NCBI RefSeq assembly: GCF_020176695.1
Contig: NZ_JAIWIA010000032.1
Coordinates: 1 to 40,447 of the forward strand
Direction: 5' to 3'
Source of the DNA: Massilia sp. MS-15
GTDB lineage: Bacteria > Pseudomonadota > Gammaproteobacteria > Burkholderiales > Burkholderiaceae_D
Length of the DNA: 40,447 nucleotides
Shown: positions 1 to 8,060 of the stretch, one piece after another
Layout of the letters: every line of letters begins with the position of its first letter
How positions within the stretch are numbered: the first letter of the stretch is position 1
Notes under the pieces: model-generated
Told to the model about the DNA's origin: nothing
Seen by the model: the letters and a program-made list of their open reading frames with translations, nothing else
Database searches by the model: none
Made by a program: the position numbers and the translations under genes

Positions 1-14
1 ATATCCGTGAAAAC

Positions 15-977
15 ATGAGTGAACAACGGGACGCGCAACGCGAGGTGACTTACCGCAGCGGTGTCGCCGCGCGCCTGGCCGGTCTGCCGGTGGAAACCCT
101 GCGCGTCTGGGAGCGGCGCTATGCCCTGTCGGACACGCAGCGTTCGGCGCATGGCCAGCGGCTCTACACGGCCGAGCAGGTACGGCGTCTGGGACTGCTC
201 AAGCAGCTGGTCGACATGGGACATCCGATTGGCGTCCTGACCGGCCTGCCGGTGGAGCGGCTGGAAGAGATGATCGCGCCGAACGTGGCGCGCGCGGCCG
301 AGGTCAGCGGTCCGATGCGGGCCTTCGTGGTTGGCGACAGCCTGGCGCGCCGCATCTCCGCCAGCGGGCGCGACGGCCGAGCCCTGCAGGTCAGGGGCCA
401 TTGCGCACGGCTCGGCCAGGTCGAGTCCCTCGGCGATGGCGTGGCGCTGGATGTGCTGCTGATCGAATCGTCCGAGCTCGACGAGTCCTCCGTGGCCCAG
501 GTCGTGGCGGCGCGCACGCTGCTGCAGCCGGCGGCCACGGTGGTGCTGTACCGCTTCTGCGGCAGCGCCACGATCCGCGCGCTGCGCGCGGAAGGCTGCC
601 TGGTGGCGCGCGTGCCCGCCGAGATCGGCGAACTGGTGCTGCTGTGCCGCTCGTCGCTGGCCGGGCAGGGCCTGCCCGCCGCCGAGGCGCCCGCCGAAGA
701 GGTAGCGCCGCGCCGCTTCGACGACCAGGCGCTGTCGGCCATCATCGCGGCCGGCAATCGCCTGTCCTGCGAGTGTCCGCGCCACCTTTCCGAGATCCTC
801 ATGATGGTCGGCAGCTTCGAGCGCTACAGCGCCCAGTGCGCTTCGCGCAACCAGGAAGATGCGCGCCTGCACCGCGAGCTGGAACTGGCCTCGGGCCGCG
901 CGCGCATGGTGCTGGAGGCGGCCATGGAAAGGCTGGCGCTGGCGGAAGGCCTGCCGATGCCGGGGCGGCTTGGCTGA
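15..977 (+). CDS. MerR-family transcriptional regulator
   Basis: A 320-residue protein with an N-terminal MerR-type winged helix-turn-helix at about residues 12-80: the motif ETLRVWERRY, then QRLYTAEQVRRL and a second helix pair. It resembles the MlrA/CarH/LitR group, in which the DNA-binding domain is followed by a B12-binding-like domain. Residues 100-215 are alternating hydrophobic strands and helices, like that fold, but I see no DxHxxG cobalamin-ligand motif, so B12 binding is unlikely. The C-terminal 80 residues are helical and contain CPRHLSEIL. In this group the protein usually controls its own or neighbouring stress genes. The gene starts 15 bases into the window, so its promoter is outside. 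The MerR call is solid; its target is unknown. Confidence 0.85.
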   Translation: MSEQRDAQREVTYRSGVAARLAGLPVETLRVWERRYALSDTQRSAHGQRLYTAEQVRRLGLLKQLVDMGHPIGVLTGLPVERLEEMIAPNVARAAEVSGPMRAFVVGDSLARRISASGRDGRALQVRGHCARLGQVESLGDGVALDVLLIESSELDESSVAQVVAARTLLQPAATVVLYRFCGSATIRALRAEGCLVARVPAEIGELVLLCRSSLAGQGLPAAEAPAEEVAPRRFDDQALSAIIAAGNRLSCECPRHLSEILMMVGSFERYSAQCASRNQEDARLHRELELASGRARMVLEAAMERLALAEGLPMPGRLG

Positions 978-1094
978 AGCATCCGTGCGGAGGGCAGGGA
1001 CGGCTTGTGGTCCAATGCCGGTTCCGGTTCATCGCGTTCCCGGCGCAGTGCATGGCCGGGTCGCCGGGCCTCCCCGCACAGGAAAGGACACCGC

Positions 1095-1304
1095 ATGGCA
1101 GACCCGTTCAAACCCGGCGACAAGGTGCAATGGCAGTCGGCGCAGGGAACGGTGCACGGCACCGTCAAGAAGAAACTGAGCGCCCCGACCGACATCAGGG
1201 GACACCACGTCGCCGCCTCGCCCGAGCATCCCGAATACCTGGTGGCCAGCGACAAGACCGGCGCCGAGGCCGCGCACAAGGCGGAGGCACTCAGCAAGTC
1301 CTGA
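1095..1304 (+). CDS. DUF2945 (hypervirulence-associated Tudor-like) small protein
   Basis: A 69-residue protein. The opening FKPGDKVQWQSAQGTVHGTV, with later HPEYLVASDKTGAEAAHKAEAL, is the characteristic layout of DUF2945, a small SH3/Tudor-like barrel of unknown function found in many soil bacteria. The start at 1095 follows a purine-rich stretch (AGGAAAGGA) about eight bases upstream; the upstream in-frame ATG would add non-conserved sequence. It stands alone between the MerR gene and the telA cluster. No signal peptide or membrane segment is visible, so it is probably cytoplasmic. Confidence 0.8.
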   Translation: MADPFKPGDKVQWQSAQGTVHGTVKKKLSAPTDIRGHHVAASPEHPEYLVASDKTGAEAAHKAEALSKS

Positions 1305-1524
1305 GCTTGCGGCACGCGCACGCAATTGATAAATCTCGGTCAAAGGCGCACCATGTTCGCCTGTGCGTGCCGCGGAGGCTGCCGTTAGTTGCGCTATGTT
1401 GCGCCAGCTCAGGTGCTTCTCATCGGCTTCGACGCCTCGCCATGCGGCGGCCGGCGATCCTCACCCAGCCGGATTGTCCAATGGTAAGCTATTCATGTTT
1501 CCACTTCACCCCTGAAGGAATACC

Positions 1525-2631
1525 ATGAAACCGCTGTTCTCCTCCGACGAAGAAGCGAACGCAGCCTCCGCGCTGCCTGTGGCGCCCCTGATCCCCGCCA
1601 GCCCGTCGGACCTGCTGCCCGCAGCGCGGCTGGAGGCGAGCGCGAGCCCGCAGGTGCGGGTCGATGTCTCGGGCATCGACGACAAGGCGATCGAGGCCCT
1701 GGGCAGCGCCACCGGCGCCAGTGTGGCCAAGGTATCGGCCAAGCTGCTCGGCACCGTACGCGCCTCCGATGCGGATGTGTTCGGCGCGCAGCTGAACGAA
1801 CTGATCACCACCGCCAAGGGGCTGGATCCGGCCAAGCTGCGCTCGGGTGGCCTGGTATCGCGCCTGACGAACATGTTCGGCTCGGTCAAGGAAAAAATGC
1901 TGTCGCAATACCAGGTGGTCGAATCGCGCATGGATACCCTGGTGGCCGAGATGACGCGCCATGCCGGCGTCCACCGGGGACGCATCCACGACTTCGATGA
2001 GATGTACAAGGGCCTGGAAAGCTATTACCAGGGCCTGGATGCCGACGTGAAGAAGGGCGAAGCCTGGGCCGGGCAGATCCGGCAGGCGATCGCCCAGCAG
2101 GCCGCGCCCGTGAACGCCTTCGAGGCCCAGCAGGCAACCGAGCTCAAGCGCCGTCTCGAGCGCCTCGAAAAACGCATCGACGACCTCAAGCGGGCCATGC
2201 TGATGGCCACGCAAATGGTGCCGCAGATCCGCCTGTCGCAGGACAATGCGCGCGCCCTGACCGACACCTTCACCGACATCGTCAACGTGTCGATCCCGGC
2301 CTGGCGCAATGTGTTCTCGCTCTACCTGTTGCAGCTGGAAGCCAAGCAGAGCGCGGCGGTCGCGAATGCGGCCTACGACGCCACCGATGCGGCCTTCCGC
2401 GCCCAGGCCGACATGCTGCTGGAAAATACCGAGACCGTGGCCCGTACCAGGCAACGTTCCCTGGTCAGCCTGGAGACCGCCCAGCATGTGCAGGCCCAGC
2501 TGGTCAGCGCGTTCGACAAGCTCGAGCAGATCTCGCAGGAGGGCCAGCAGCGCCGCAAGGACGAGCTGCCCAAGCTGCAGGAGCTGGAGCGCGAGCTGAT
2601 CGCGCGCTTTTCCACCACCGCCGCGGCCTGA
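1525..2631 (+). CDS. telA: TelA-family toxic anion resistance protein
   Basis: A 368-residue cytoplasmic protein of the TelA/KlaA/XpaC family, associated with resistance to tellurite and other toxic anions and with cell-envelope stress. Features seen: a low-complexity N-terminus of about 45 residues, a long helical body, a likely coiled coil at about 203-227 (ATELKRRLERLEKRIDDLKR), and the family signature around MVPQIRLSQDNA (231-242) and IPAWRNVFSL (257-266). Its length is normal for the family. It begins a cluster with terD 44 bases downstream and a hypothetical gene 31 bases beyond that, so the three are probably co-transcribed. The biochemical role of TelA is not settled; resistance is the family name rather than something the sequence proves. 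Confidence 0.85.
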   Translation: MKPLFSSDEEANAASALPVAPLIPASPSDLLPAARLEASASPQVRVDVSGIDDKAIEALGSATGASVAKVSAKLLGTVRASDADVFGAQLNELITTAKGLDPAKLRSGGLVSRLTNMFGSVKEKMLSQYQVVESRMDTLVAEMTRHAGVHRGRIHDFDEMYKGLESYYQGLDADVKKGEAWAGQIRQAIAQQAAPVNAFEAQQATELKRRLERLEKRIDDLKRAMLMATQMVPQIRLSQDNARALTDTFTDIVNVSIPAWRNVFSLYLLQLEAKQSAAVANAAYDATDAAFRAQADMLLENTETVARTRQRSLVSLETAQHVQAQLVSAFDKLEQISQEGQQRRKDELPKLQELERELIARFSTTAAA

Positions 2632-2675
2632 GGCGGCACCAGTCCGAACATTTTTTCATCATAGAAGGGAAGTCC

Positions 2676-3263
2676 ATGTCGACGACGCTCCACACCGGCC
2701 ACCGCATCAATCTCGAGAAAACCGCACCGGGGCTCAAGCGCGTGCGTATCGGTCTCGGCTGGAAGGTCAACGCGGCCGCGGGCCATGCCTTCGACCTCGA
2801 CTCGTCGGTGTTCCTGTGCCGCAAGGACGCGAACGAGCACCCGGTCATGCTCAGCAATGCCCATTTCGTCTACTACAACCACACCACGTCCCCGGATGGC
2901 GCGGTGGTGCACTCGGGCGACAACCGCACCGGCGACAAGGATGGCGACGATGAAGTCATCACCGTCGACCTGGCCAGGGTGGACGCGGAAGTGGTGGAGA
3001 TGCCGATCGTGGTGACCATCCACGAAGCCGATGTGCGCAAGCAGAGCTTCGGCAGTGTCACCGATGCCTATGTGAAGGTGTACAACGACGAGACCGGCGA
3101 GGTGCTGGCTGAATACGACCTGGACGAGGATTACTCGGACAAGACCGCACTGCAGTTCGGCTCGCTGTACCGCAAGGATGGCGAATGGCGTTTCCAGGCG
3201 GTCGGCGCCGGCTTCCGGCTGAACCTGGCGGCCTTCATCCGCAAGCTCGGCGGCACCGTCTGA
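2676..3263 (+). CDS. terD: TerD-family stress protein
   Basis: A 195-residue TerD-domain protein. The pattern LKRVRIGLGWKVN, then FDLDSSVFLC, then HSGDNRTGDKDGDDEVITVDL, and finally FRLNLAAFIRKLGG follows the TerD/TerE/CABP family, which folds as a beta-sandwich binding two calcium ions through acidic residues such as those in GDKDGDDE. The family is linked to tellurite, phage and chemical stress. An AAGGGAAG ribosome site lies upstream. It sits between telA and a hypothetical gene in a presumed operon. The usual partners TerB, TerC and TerF and the biosynthetic ter genes are not in this window, so this is a minimal cluster. Confidence 0.92.
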   Translation: MSTTLHTGHRINLEKTAPGLKRVRIGLGWKVNAAAGHAFDLDSSVFLCRKDANEHPVMLSNAHFVYYNHTTSPDGAVVHSGDNRTGDKDGDDEVITVDLARVDAEVVEMPIVVTIHEADVRKQSFGSVTDAYVKVYNDETGEVLAEYDLDEDYSDKTALQFGSLYRKDGEWRFQAVGAGFRLNLAAFIRKLGGTV

Positions 3264-3294
3264 ACCGCGCGGGCGCCGTGCACCCAGCTGGCCG

Positions 3295-4176
3295 ATGAGC
3301 TCACCCAAGGCCTTCGATTTCGGCGAGGAGCCAGCGCCGCCGGCTCCCCTTGCGCCTGCCGCGCCCAGGGCATTCGAGTTCGACGAGACGCAGCATGCCG
3401 GGCCCACCCCGGCACCTGCCGGCCCGCCCACGGCGCTGAACTTCGACGGGCCTGCCGCGCCGGGGCCGGCCGGCACAGCGCGCAGCCCCGCGGCCAGGCC
3501 GCTGTTCGACAGCGAGGACCATCCGGCGGTGCGCGACGCGCTGGCGCTGGCCTGGGCCGACTATCCCGCCCTGGCCGCACAGGCGGAGCAGCGCCTGGCG
3601 GCCTTGTTCCGGCGCATCCTGCCGGTCCGGCTGTCCCTGGTGACGGAGTGGGGCGAGGATGCCCTGGCCGAGCAGGCGGTGCTGCTCCAGCAGGTGGCTG
3701 CGCTGGTGCTGCAGTTCGCGCAGATGGCGGTGCCTGCCTTGCTGGACGCCGCGCTGGCGAGCACCAGGGAACCGGCGGGCGTGTTCGGCAGGCTGTTTCG
3801 CCGCCCGCCCGGCCCGGCCGACTACAAGCCGGCGCTGGACACCGCCCGTTCGCAGCTACTGCGCTTCATGGTGGACAGCGAGGCGGCGACCGGCAAGCTG
3901 GAGGCGTCGGCGCACAGCCTGGGCCTGCATGGCGCCGTGCTGGCTGTCGTCGCCCGGCTGGCCGCCGGCGCCGACGCCGGCCTGCAGGACGCGCTCTTGC
4001 AGCGGCGCACCCTGATCCAGCACGCCATCCGCCAGGCCGAGCTGTCGATCCTGCAGATGGCGCAGCTGCGCCAGCAATCGGCCGACCTGGCCGCGCAGGT
4101 GTCGTCCTTCCTGACGGTGACCTTGCCCGCGCTCGAACTGGCGCGTACGCAGGACGCCAGGCCAGGCGGCAAATAG
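3295..4176 (+). CDS. Hypothetical protein linked to telA-terD
   Basis: A 293-residue protein with no family I recognise. Residues 1-75 are rich in proline and alanine and carry four spaced short acidic-aromatic motifs: AFDFGE, AFEFDE, ALNFDG and PLFDSED. From about residue 80 to the end it is almost entirely alpha-helical, with alternating leucine/alanine and glutamine runs such as QQVAALVLQFAQMA, and no obvious membrane segment or signal peptide. It begins 31 bases after terD, on the same strand, so it is probably the third gene of that operon. The repeated FxF-type motifs on a flexible tail look like docking peptides for a partner, possibly TelA or TerD; that is inference. Confidence 0.75.
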   Translation: MSSPKAFDFGEEPAPPAPLAPAAPRAFEFDETQHAGPTPAPAGPPTALNFDGPAAPGPAGTARSPAARPLFDSEDHPAVRDALALAWADYPALAAQAEQRLAALFRRILPVRLSLVTEWGEDALAEQAVLLQQVAALVLQFAQMAVPALLDAALASTREPAGVFGRLFRRPPGPADYKPALDTARSQLLRFMVDSEAATGKLEASAHSLGLHGAVLAVVARLAAGADAGLQDALLQRRTLIQHAIRQAELSILQMAQLRQQSADLAAQVSSFLTVTLPALELARTQDARPGGK

Positions 4177-4237
4177 CGGTCCGGCAGGCGCCTTGGCCGC
4201 CAGCGGACTGGCGGCGCCGCGCCCGCTCCGATGACTG

Positions 4238-4265
4238 TTGAGTTTTTGATGGGGTGGCGCATAAT
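4238..4265 (+). promoter_or_regulatory. Putative sigma-70 promoter for the S10 peptidase gene
   Basis: TTGAGT at 4238-4243 and CATAAT at 4260-4265 are separated by 16 bases and stand 35 bases before the ATG at 4300. The pair overlaps the earlier in-frame ATG at 4231, which argues that 4300 is the true start. Confidence 0.45.
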
Positions 4266-4299
4266 CGGCCCCAGCCCCGCAGATTTCGACAGGACGACC

Positions 4300-5907
4300 A
4301 TGGCCACTCCAGGTTCCGCGCGCCAGCCGCGCCATGCCGGTACCCACCCGCCGTGGGCATGCACGCTCCTCTCCACACTCCTTGCCGCGCTCGTGAGCGC
4401 CTGCGGCGGGGGCGGCGGCGCGCCGCCCCCGGCCCCTGTGGTGCAGCCGCCGATCGTGGCGCTGCCGGGCAGCTATTCCGACCCGGTCATCTACTCGGGC
4501 GCCCCCACGGCCGCGCTGGCGGGCGCCGACGAGCGCGCCGCGACGGTCCAGGCGCGCATCACCCTCGACGGCCGCCCGCTCGACTACACCGCCACCACCG
4601 GTCACCTGACGGCCATGGACCTGCAGACCGGGCAGCCGGCCGCCTCCTTCTTCTACGTCGCCTATACCGCCGGCACCCAGCCGGCCGCGCAGCGTCCCGT
4701 GACCTTTTTCTACAACGGCGGTCCCGGCTCGGCTTCGCTCTGGCTGCACCTGGGTTCGTTCGGGCCGAGGCGGCTGGCCACCAGCTTCCCGGCCACGACG
4801 CCGCCGGCGGTCGCCGGGCAGCTGGTCGACAACCAGGAAACCCTGCTCGACCACTCCGACCTGGTCTTCGTCGACGCCATCGGCACCGGTTATTCGCAGG
4901 CGGTGGCGCCGCGCACCAATGCCCAGTTCTGGGGCGTGGACCAGGACGCCGCCGCTTTCCGTGATTTCGTGCGCCGCTACCTGGCCGTGAACAACCGGCA
5001 GGCCTCGCCGCTCTACCTGTTCGGCGAATCCTATGGCGCGCCGCGCACGGCGGTGCTGGCCAACCTGCTGGAAAGCGCCGGGGTGCGCGTGGCCGGCGTC
5101 ATGCTGCAATCTGCCGCCATGAATTACTTCAGCAACTGCGGCATGTTCAATCCCGGCCAGGCCAGCTGCGAGGGCTATATCCCGAGCTATGCGGCGGTCT
5201 CGGCCTATCACCAGGCGGGCAGCCTGCCGGACGACTTCAGCTCGGTGCTGCAGCGTGCCCGCGATTTCGCCGCCGGCGCCTACCGCAACGAGGTCGGCGC
5301 CTTCCTCGCCAGCGGCGCCGCGCCGGCCGAGGCCACCGTGGCGCAGCTGGCCGCGTACACCGGACTGGCGGCGCAAACCTGGCGCCAGGATTTCTCGATG
5401 GTGCCGGGCGCCTACCGTGCGCGCCTGCTGCCGGGCCAGATGATCGGGCGCTACGACGCCCGCGTGCGCGCGCCCAGCGGCAGCGCGCTCACGGTCGATG
5501 GCGATCCTTCGCTGACGGTGGTGGGCGGCGCCTTCACCGGCAGCATCCGCAATTACCTGGAAAACGAGCTGCGGTACACGGCCAGCACGCCCTACCTGGG
5601 CTACAACAGCGTCCTGAATCTGTGGAATTTCAGCCACGACGGCAAGGCATTGCCGGACACGATACCGGACCTGGCCGCGGCCCTGACCCTCAATCCCTCC
5701 TTGAAAGTGATCGCCATGAGCGGCTATCATGATCTGGCGACGCCCTTCTACCAGACCGAGCTCGACCTGGCGCGGCTGGGCCCGGGCACCGGCATCCAGA
5801 TCCGCAACTATGACAGCGGGCACATGAGCTACCTCGACGACCGTGTGCGCCGCCTCCAGAAGGCCGACCTGCGTGCCTTCTACAACAGTGTATCGGTGGC
5901 ACCATGA
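4300..5907 (+). CDS. Lipoprotein serine carboxypeptidase (peptidase S10)
   Basis: A 535-residue alpha/beta-hydrolase peptidase of the S10 family, which removes C-terminal residues from peptides. The oxyanion motif FFYNGGPGSAS is followed by the nucleophile elbow FGESYG (Ser244), with Asp478 in SGYHDLATPF and His508 in YDSGHMSY; together these form the catalytic triad. The N-terminus has a hydrophobic stretch ending in VSAC, a lipobox with Cys35, then a glycine/proline linker, so it is probably exported and lipid-anchored. I chose ATG 4300 because AGGACG precedes it and a promoter covers the upstream ATG at 4231. It overlaps the next gene by four bases (ATGA), so the two are translationally coupled. 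Confidence 0.88.
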   Translation: MATPGSARQPRHAGTHPPWACTLLSTLLAALVSACGGGGGAPPPAPVVQPPIVALPGSYSDPVIYSGAPTAALAGADERAATVQARITLDGRPLDYTATTGHLTAMDLQTGQPAASFFYVAYTAGTQPAAQRPVTFFYNGGPGSASLWLHLGSFGPRRLATSFPATTPPAVAGQLVDNQETLLDHSDLVFVDAIGTGYSQAVAPRTNAQFWGVDQDAAAFRDFVRRYLAVNNRQASPLYLFGESYGAPRTAVLANLLESAGVRVAGVMLQSAAMNYFSNCGMFNPGQASCEGYIPSYAAVSAYHQAGSLPDDFSSVLQRARDFAAGAYRNEVGAFLASGAAPAEATVAQLAAYTGLAAQTWRQDFSMVPGAYRARLLPGQMIGRYDARVRAPSGSALTVDGDPSLTVVGGAFTGSIRNYLENELRYTASTPYLGYNSVLNLWNFSHDGKALPDTIPDLAAALTLNPSLKVIAMSGYHDLATPFYQTELDLARLGPGTGIQIRNYDSGHMSYLDDRVRRLQKADLRAFYNSVSVAP

Positions 5908-6254
5908 AGACCATGCATCTCCTGATCCTGCCATTGGCATTGGGCGTGGCCGCGCAGGCGCAGGCCCAGCCGGGCGCCGATGCCCAGCTGCCGCCTTCCC
6001 TGCGCAACCGCCCGGCCGCGCCGGCGCCGGCGGCGGGCGCGGCGCTGCGCGCGCAGGCGCTGGCCAAGCTGGAGGCGCAGTTCCGCGCCGCCGACGCCGA
6101 TGGGAACGGGCGCCTGACGCGCGAAGAAGCCAAGGGCTTCGGCTACGTGGAACGCCATTTCGATGCGATCGACACCCGCCAGCGCGGCACCGTGAGCTTT
6201 GCCGAACTGCGGGCTCACCTCGAGCGCGCCCAGGCCGCACGCCCGTCGCCCTGA
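5904..6254 (+). CDS. Secreted EF-hand protein
   Basis: A 116-residue protein with a signal peptide (MKTMHLLILPLALGVAAQAQA) and two EF-hands. The first has a complete calcium loop, DADGNGRLTREE; the second, DTRQRGTVSFAE, has lost the third acidic position and may bind weakly. A proline/alanine-rich linker precedes the pair. The start codon overlaps the stop of the S10 peptidase gene, which suggests a linked function outside the cytoplasm, for example calcium-dependent support of the peptidase. That functional link is inference; the EF-hand call is clear. Confidence 0.85.
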   Translation: MKTMHLLILPLALGVAAQAQAQPGADAQLPPSLRNRPAAPAPAAGAALRAQALAKLEAQFRAADADGNGRLTREEAKGFGYVERHFDAIDTRQRGTVSFAELRAHLERAQAARPSP

Positions 6255-6341
6255 CCGGCGGTGCTAGAATGTGCGGCAGTCTTGCATGCACATTACTGGA
6301 GTACACAAATCCTAGGCTTTCTCATCAGGACAGCGATCCGC

Positions 6342-6800
6342 ATGCCGAGGCGGACGATCGCTGTCGCATTGCTGGTCCTGGCGGCATTGGCCAGTACCCT
6401 GAGCTATACCGGTTTCCTCGTGGTCGGGGTCGTCGCCACCTATCTCGAGGTGGGCCGGGTCACGGCAGGGCTGCTGCTTGCCGCGCTCCTCGCGCGTTTT
6501 CCCTGGATACGCCAGGGCAAGCTGCGCATCGTCGGGGTGCTGCCCCCGCCGGCGCGCCGGCCCTTCATTGCCGGCCTCCTCGTGCTGTGCCTGCTGCACT
6601 TCCTGTGGTGGGGCGATTACGTGGCGGCCGGGTTTACCGGCTTCGCCACCGCCTTCCTGCTTGCCTTTCCCTGGCTGCGGCGCGCGATGTTCGATCGCAT
6701 GCTGTCGTCGGTGCGCGCATTCACCGGCCGGCCTGCTTCCGGCCGCGGCGGCGACGATGGCATGGTGATCGACGGGGAGTTCAGGGAAAAGAAGGATTGA
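6342..6800 (+). CDS. Hypothetical inner-membrane protein
   Basis: A 152-residue protein with about four membrane segments: IAVALLVLAALASTLSYTGF, LLLAALLARFPW, FIAGLLVLCLLHFLWWG and GFATAFLLAFPWL. The C-terminal 30 residues are polar (GRGGDDGMVIDGEF) and probably cytoplasmic. I recognise no family. I prefer ATG 6342, which has CAGGACAG upstream, over the ATG at 6261, because the extra 27 residues do not look like an extension of the first helix. A TAGAAT -10-like hexamer lies at 6270-6275, consistent with transcription starting between the two. Confidence 0.7.
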   Translation: MPRRTIAVALLVLAALASTLSYTGFLVVGVVATYLEVGRVTAGLLLAALLARFPWIRQGKLRIVGVLPPPARRPFIAGLLVLCLLHFLWWGDYVAAGFTGFATAFLLAFPWLRRAMFDRMLSSVRAFTGRPASGRGGDDGMVIDGEFREKKD

Positions 6801-6832
6801 GGCCTGCGCGCGCAGCGTTCATGCGTCGAACC

Positions 6833-7084
6833 TTAATGTAATGCTGAGCTAGTGGTACCGGCTTTTCCCGCCTGGCCACCCGTGGGCGCCTGCTCGGGGG
6901 GCATGCCGTCCTTGAACATCTGGCGTAGCTGCTGGCGCAGCTCCGGAGAATCGCGATGGCGGTGCACTGACACCGCATGGTCGACCGCGGCCTGCAATAA
7001 CTCATCCTCGTTGTCGGCCGAGATGGCGACCGTGCAGTGCATGTCGCTTGGGAATTCGCGGCAATCGATGAACTTACGCGTCAT
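6833..7084 (-). CDS. DUF1059 domain protein
   Basis: An 83-residue protein matching the DUF1059 pattern: KFIDCREFPSDMHCTVAISA, then DELLQAAVDHAVSVHRH, with conserved cysteines and histidines typical of this small family, which is thought to bind a metal. A tail of about 20 residues after MFKDGMPP is poorly conserved. AGGAGTGG lies before the start. It is convergent with the upstream membrane-protein gene, with about 30 bases between the stops. Its role is unknown. Confidence 0.82.
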   Translation of the reverse strand: MTRKFIDCREFPSDMHCTVAISADNEDELLQAAVDHAVSVHRHRDSPELRQQLRQMFKDGMPPEQAPTGGQAGKAGTTSSALH

Positions 7085-7234
7085 GATCCACTCCTTCTGG
7101 AAGTGCGGGCATCGCGCCCGCCACTTCCAGTATAGTCAAAGCTGGCGTTCGCGCAGGCGGAAAAACGGTGGGCACGCGAGAGGCCGGATGCGGCCACATC
7201 CCGCCTTCGAGGCGCAGTGCCGCGCAGGCCCAAA

Positions 7235-7260
7235 AACGCCAAACTGCATGGGTTGGCGTT
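7235..7260 (-). terminator. Terminator left from a tRNA-Phe gene
   Basis: An imperfect hairpin: AACGCCAA pairs with TTGGCGTT around TGCATG, with an A-run on the plus strand that gives a U-run on the minus transcript. It is nearly identical to the terminator behind the intact tRNA-Phe at 21340-21415 and sits at the same position relative to the tRNA fragment at 7277-7318. Confidence 0.7.
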
Positions 7261-7276
7261 TATATGACACTGTTCC

Positions 7277-7318
7277 TGGAGGCCCGGGGCGGAATCGAAC
7301 CACCGACACAAGGATTTC
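7277..7318 (-). pseudogene. tRNA-Phe 3'-half remnant
   Basis: About 40 bases match the 3' half of the intact tRNA-Phe genes in this window, from the anticodon loop through the T arm and acceptor strand to the encoded CCA. There is one change at the discriminator base, and the match stops in the anticodon loop. The 5' half is absent; instead the sequence runs into the DJ-1 gene's downstream region. Such 3'-half duplicates are the usual scar of integration into a tRNA gene. Confidence 0.8.
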
Positions 7319-7362
7319 CAAGTTTCGTGTCCGGGGCAAGGCGCCGATGGCGCCGCCTTCGA

Positions 7363-8040
7363 TCAGGCTAGCAGCTTGAGCAACGCTTTTGCGCCTTCTT
7401 CCGATGAGGCCGGATTCTGTCCGGTGATCAGCTTGCCATCGGTGAGCACATATGACTGCCAGTCGGCGCCCTTCGAATACTCGCCGCCGTTTTCCTTGAG
7501 CATGTCCTCGACCAGGAAGGGCACCACTGCGGTCAGGCCGACCGCTTCTTCTTCGGTGTTGGTGAAACCGGTTACTCGCTTGCCCTTGACCAGGGGACTG
7601 CCGTCGGCAGCTTTCACATGGCGCAGCACGCCGGGGGCATGGCACACAGCGGCGACCGGCTTGCCGGCAGCGGCCATCGCTTCGATCAGGGCGATCGATG
7701 CCTTGTCTTCGGCCAGGTCCCACAGCGGACCGTGGCCGCCCGGATAGAATACGGCATCGAAGTCGTCCGCCTTCACCACGGCCAGCTTGCCGGTGCTGGC
7801 AAGCACGGCCTGCGCGGCGGGGTCGGCCTTGAAACGGCGGGTGGCGTCGGTCTGCGCGTCCGGCTCGTCGCTCTTCGGGTCGAGCGGAGGCTGCCCGCCC
7901 AGCGGCGACACCACGGTGACGTCCGCGCCGGCATCCTTCAGGGCGTAATACGGCGCGGCAAACTCTTCCAGCCAGAAGCCGGTTTTCTTGCCCGTATCGC
8001 CGAGTTGGTCGTGCGAGGTCACTACCATCAATACTTTCAT
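7363..8040 (-). CDS. DJ-1/PfpI family protein (Hsp31-like, possible glyoxalase III)
   Basis: A 225-residue class I glutamine-amidotransferase-like protein of the DJ-1/PfpI superfamily. Residues seen: WLEEFAAP with the conserved glutamate (Glu25/26), GGHGPLWD (His103), and the nucleophile elbow AVCHAPG with Cys133-His134. The layout resembles the Hsp31/HchA and YhbO-like proteins, some of which convert methylglyoxal to lactate without glutathione. It is the last gene of an operon: 20 bases separate it from the CurA-like gene, itself 16 bases after yqhD. With an aldehyde reductase, an alkenal-type reductase and a NemR-like repressor alongside, carbonyl detoxification is the likely job. The ATG at 8040 is preceded by AGGAGAAACG on the minus strand. 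Confidence 0.9.
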   Translation of the reverse strand: MKVLMVVTSHDQLGDTGKKTGFWLEEFAAPYYALKDAGADVTVVSPLGGQPPLDPKSDEPDAQTDATRRFKADPAAQAVLASTGKLAVVKADDFDAVFYPGGHGPLWDLAEDKASIALIEAMAAAGKPVAAVCHAPGVLRHVKAADGSPLVKGKRVTGFTNTEEEAVGLTAVVPFLVEDMLKENGGEYSKGADWQSYVLTDGKLITGQNPASSEEGAKALLKLLA

Positions 8041-8060
8041 GCGTTTCTCCTGTTGGGTAA

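Noticed and set aside
3856..6306. An 816-codon open frame on the minus strand
   Set aside because: It lies antisense to the S10 peptidase, EF-hand and hypothetical genes, has arginine- and alanine-rich shadow composition and no domain; high GC leaves long antisense frames open.
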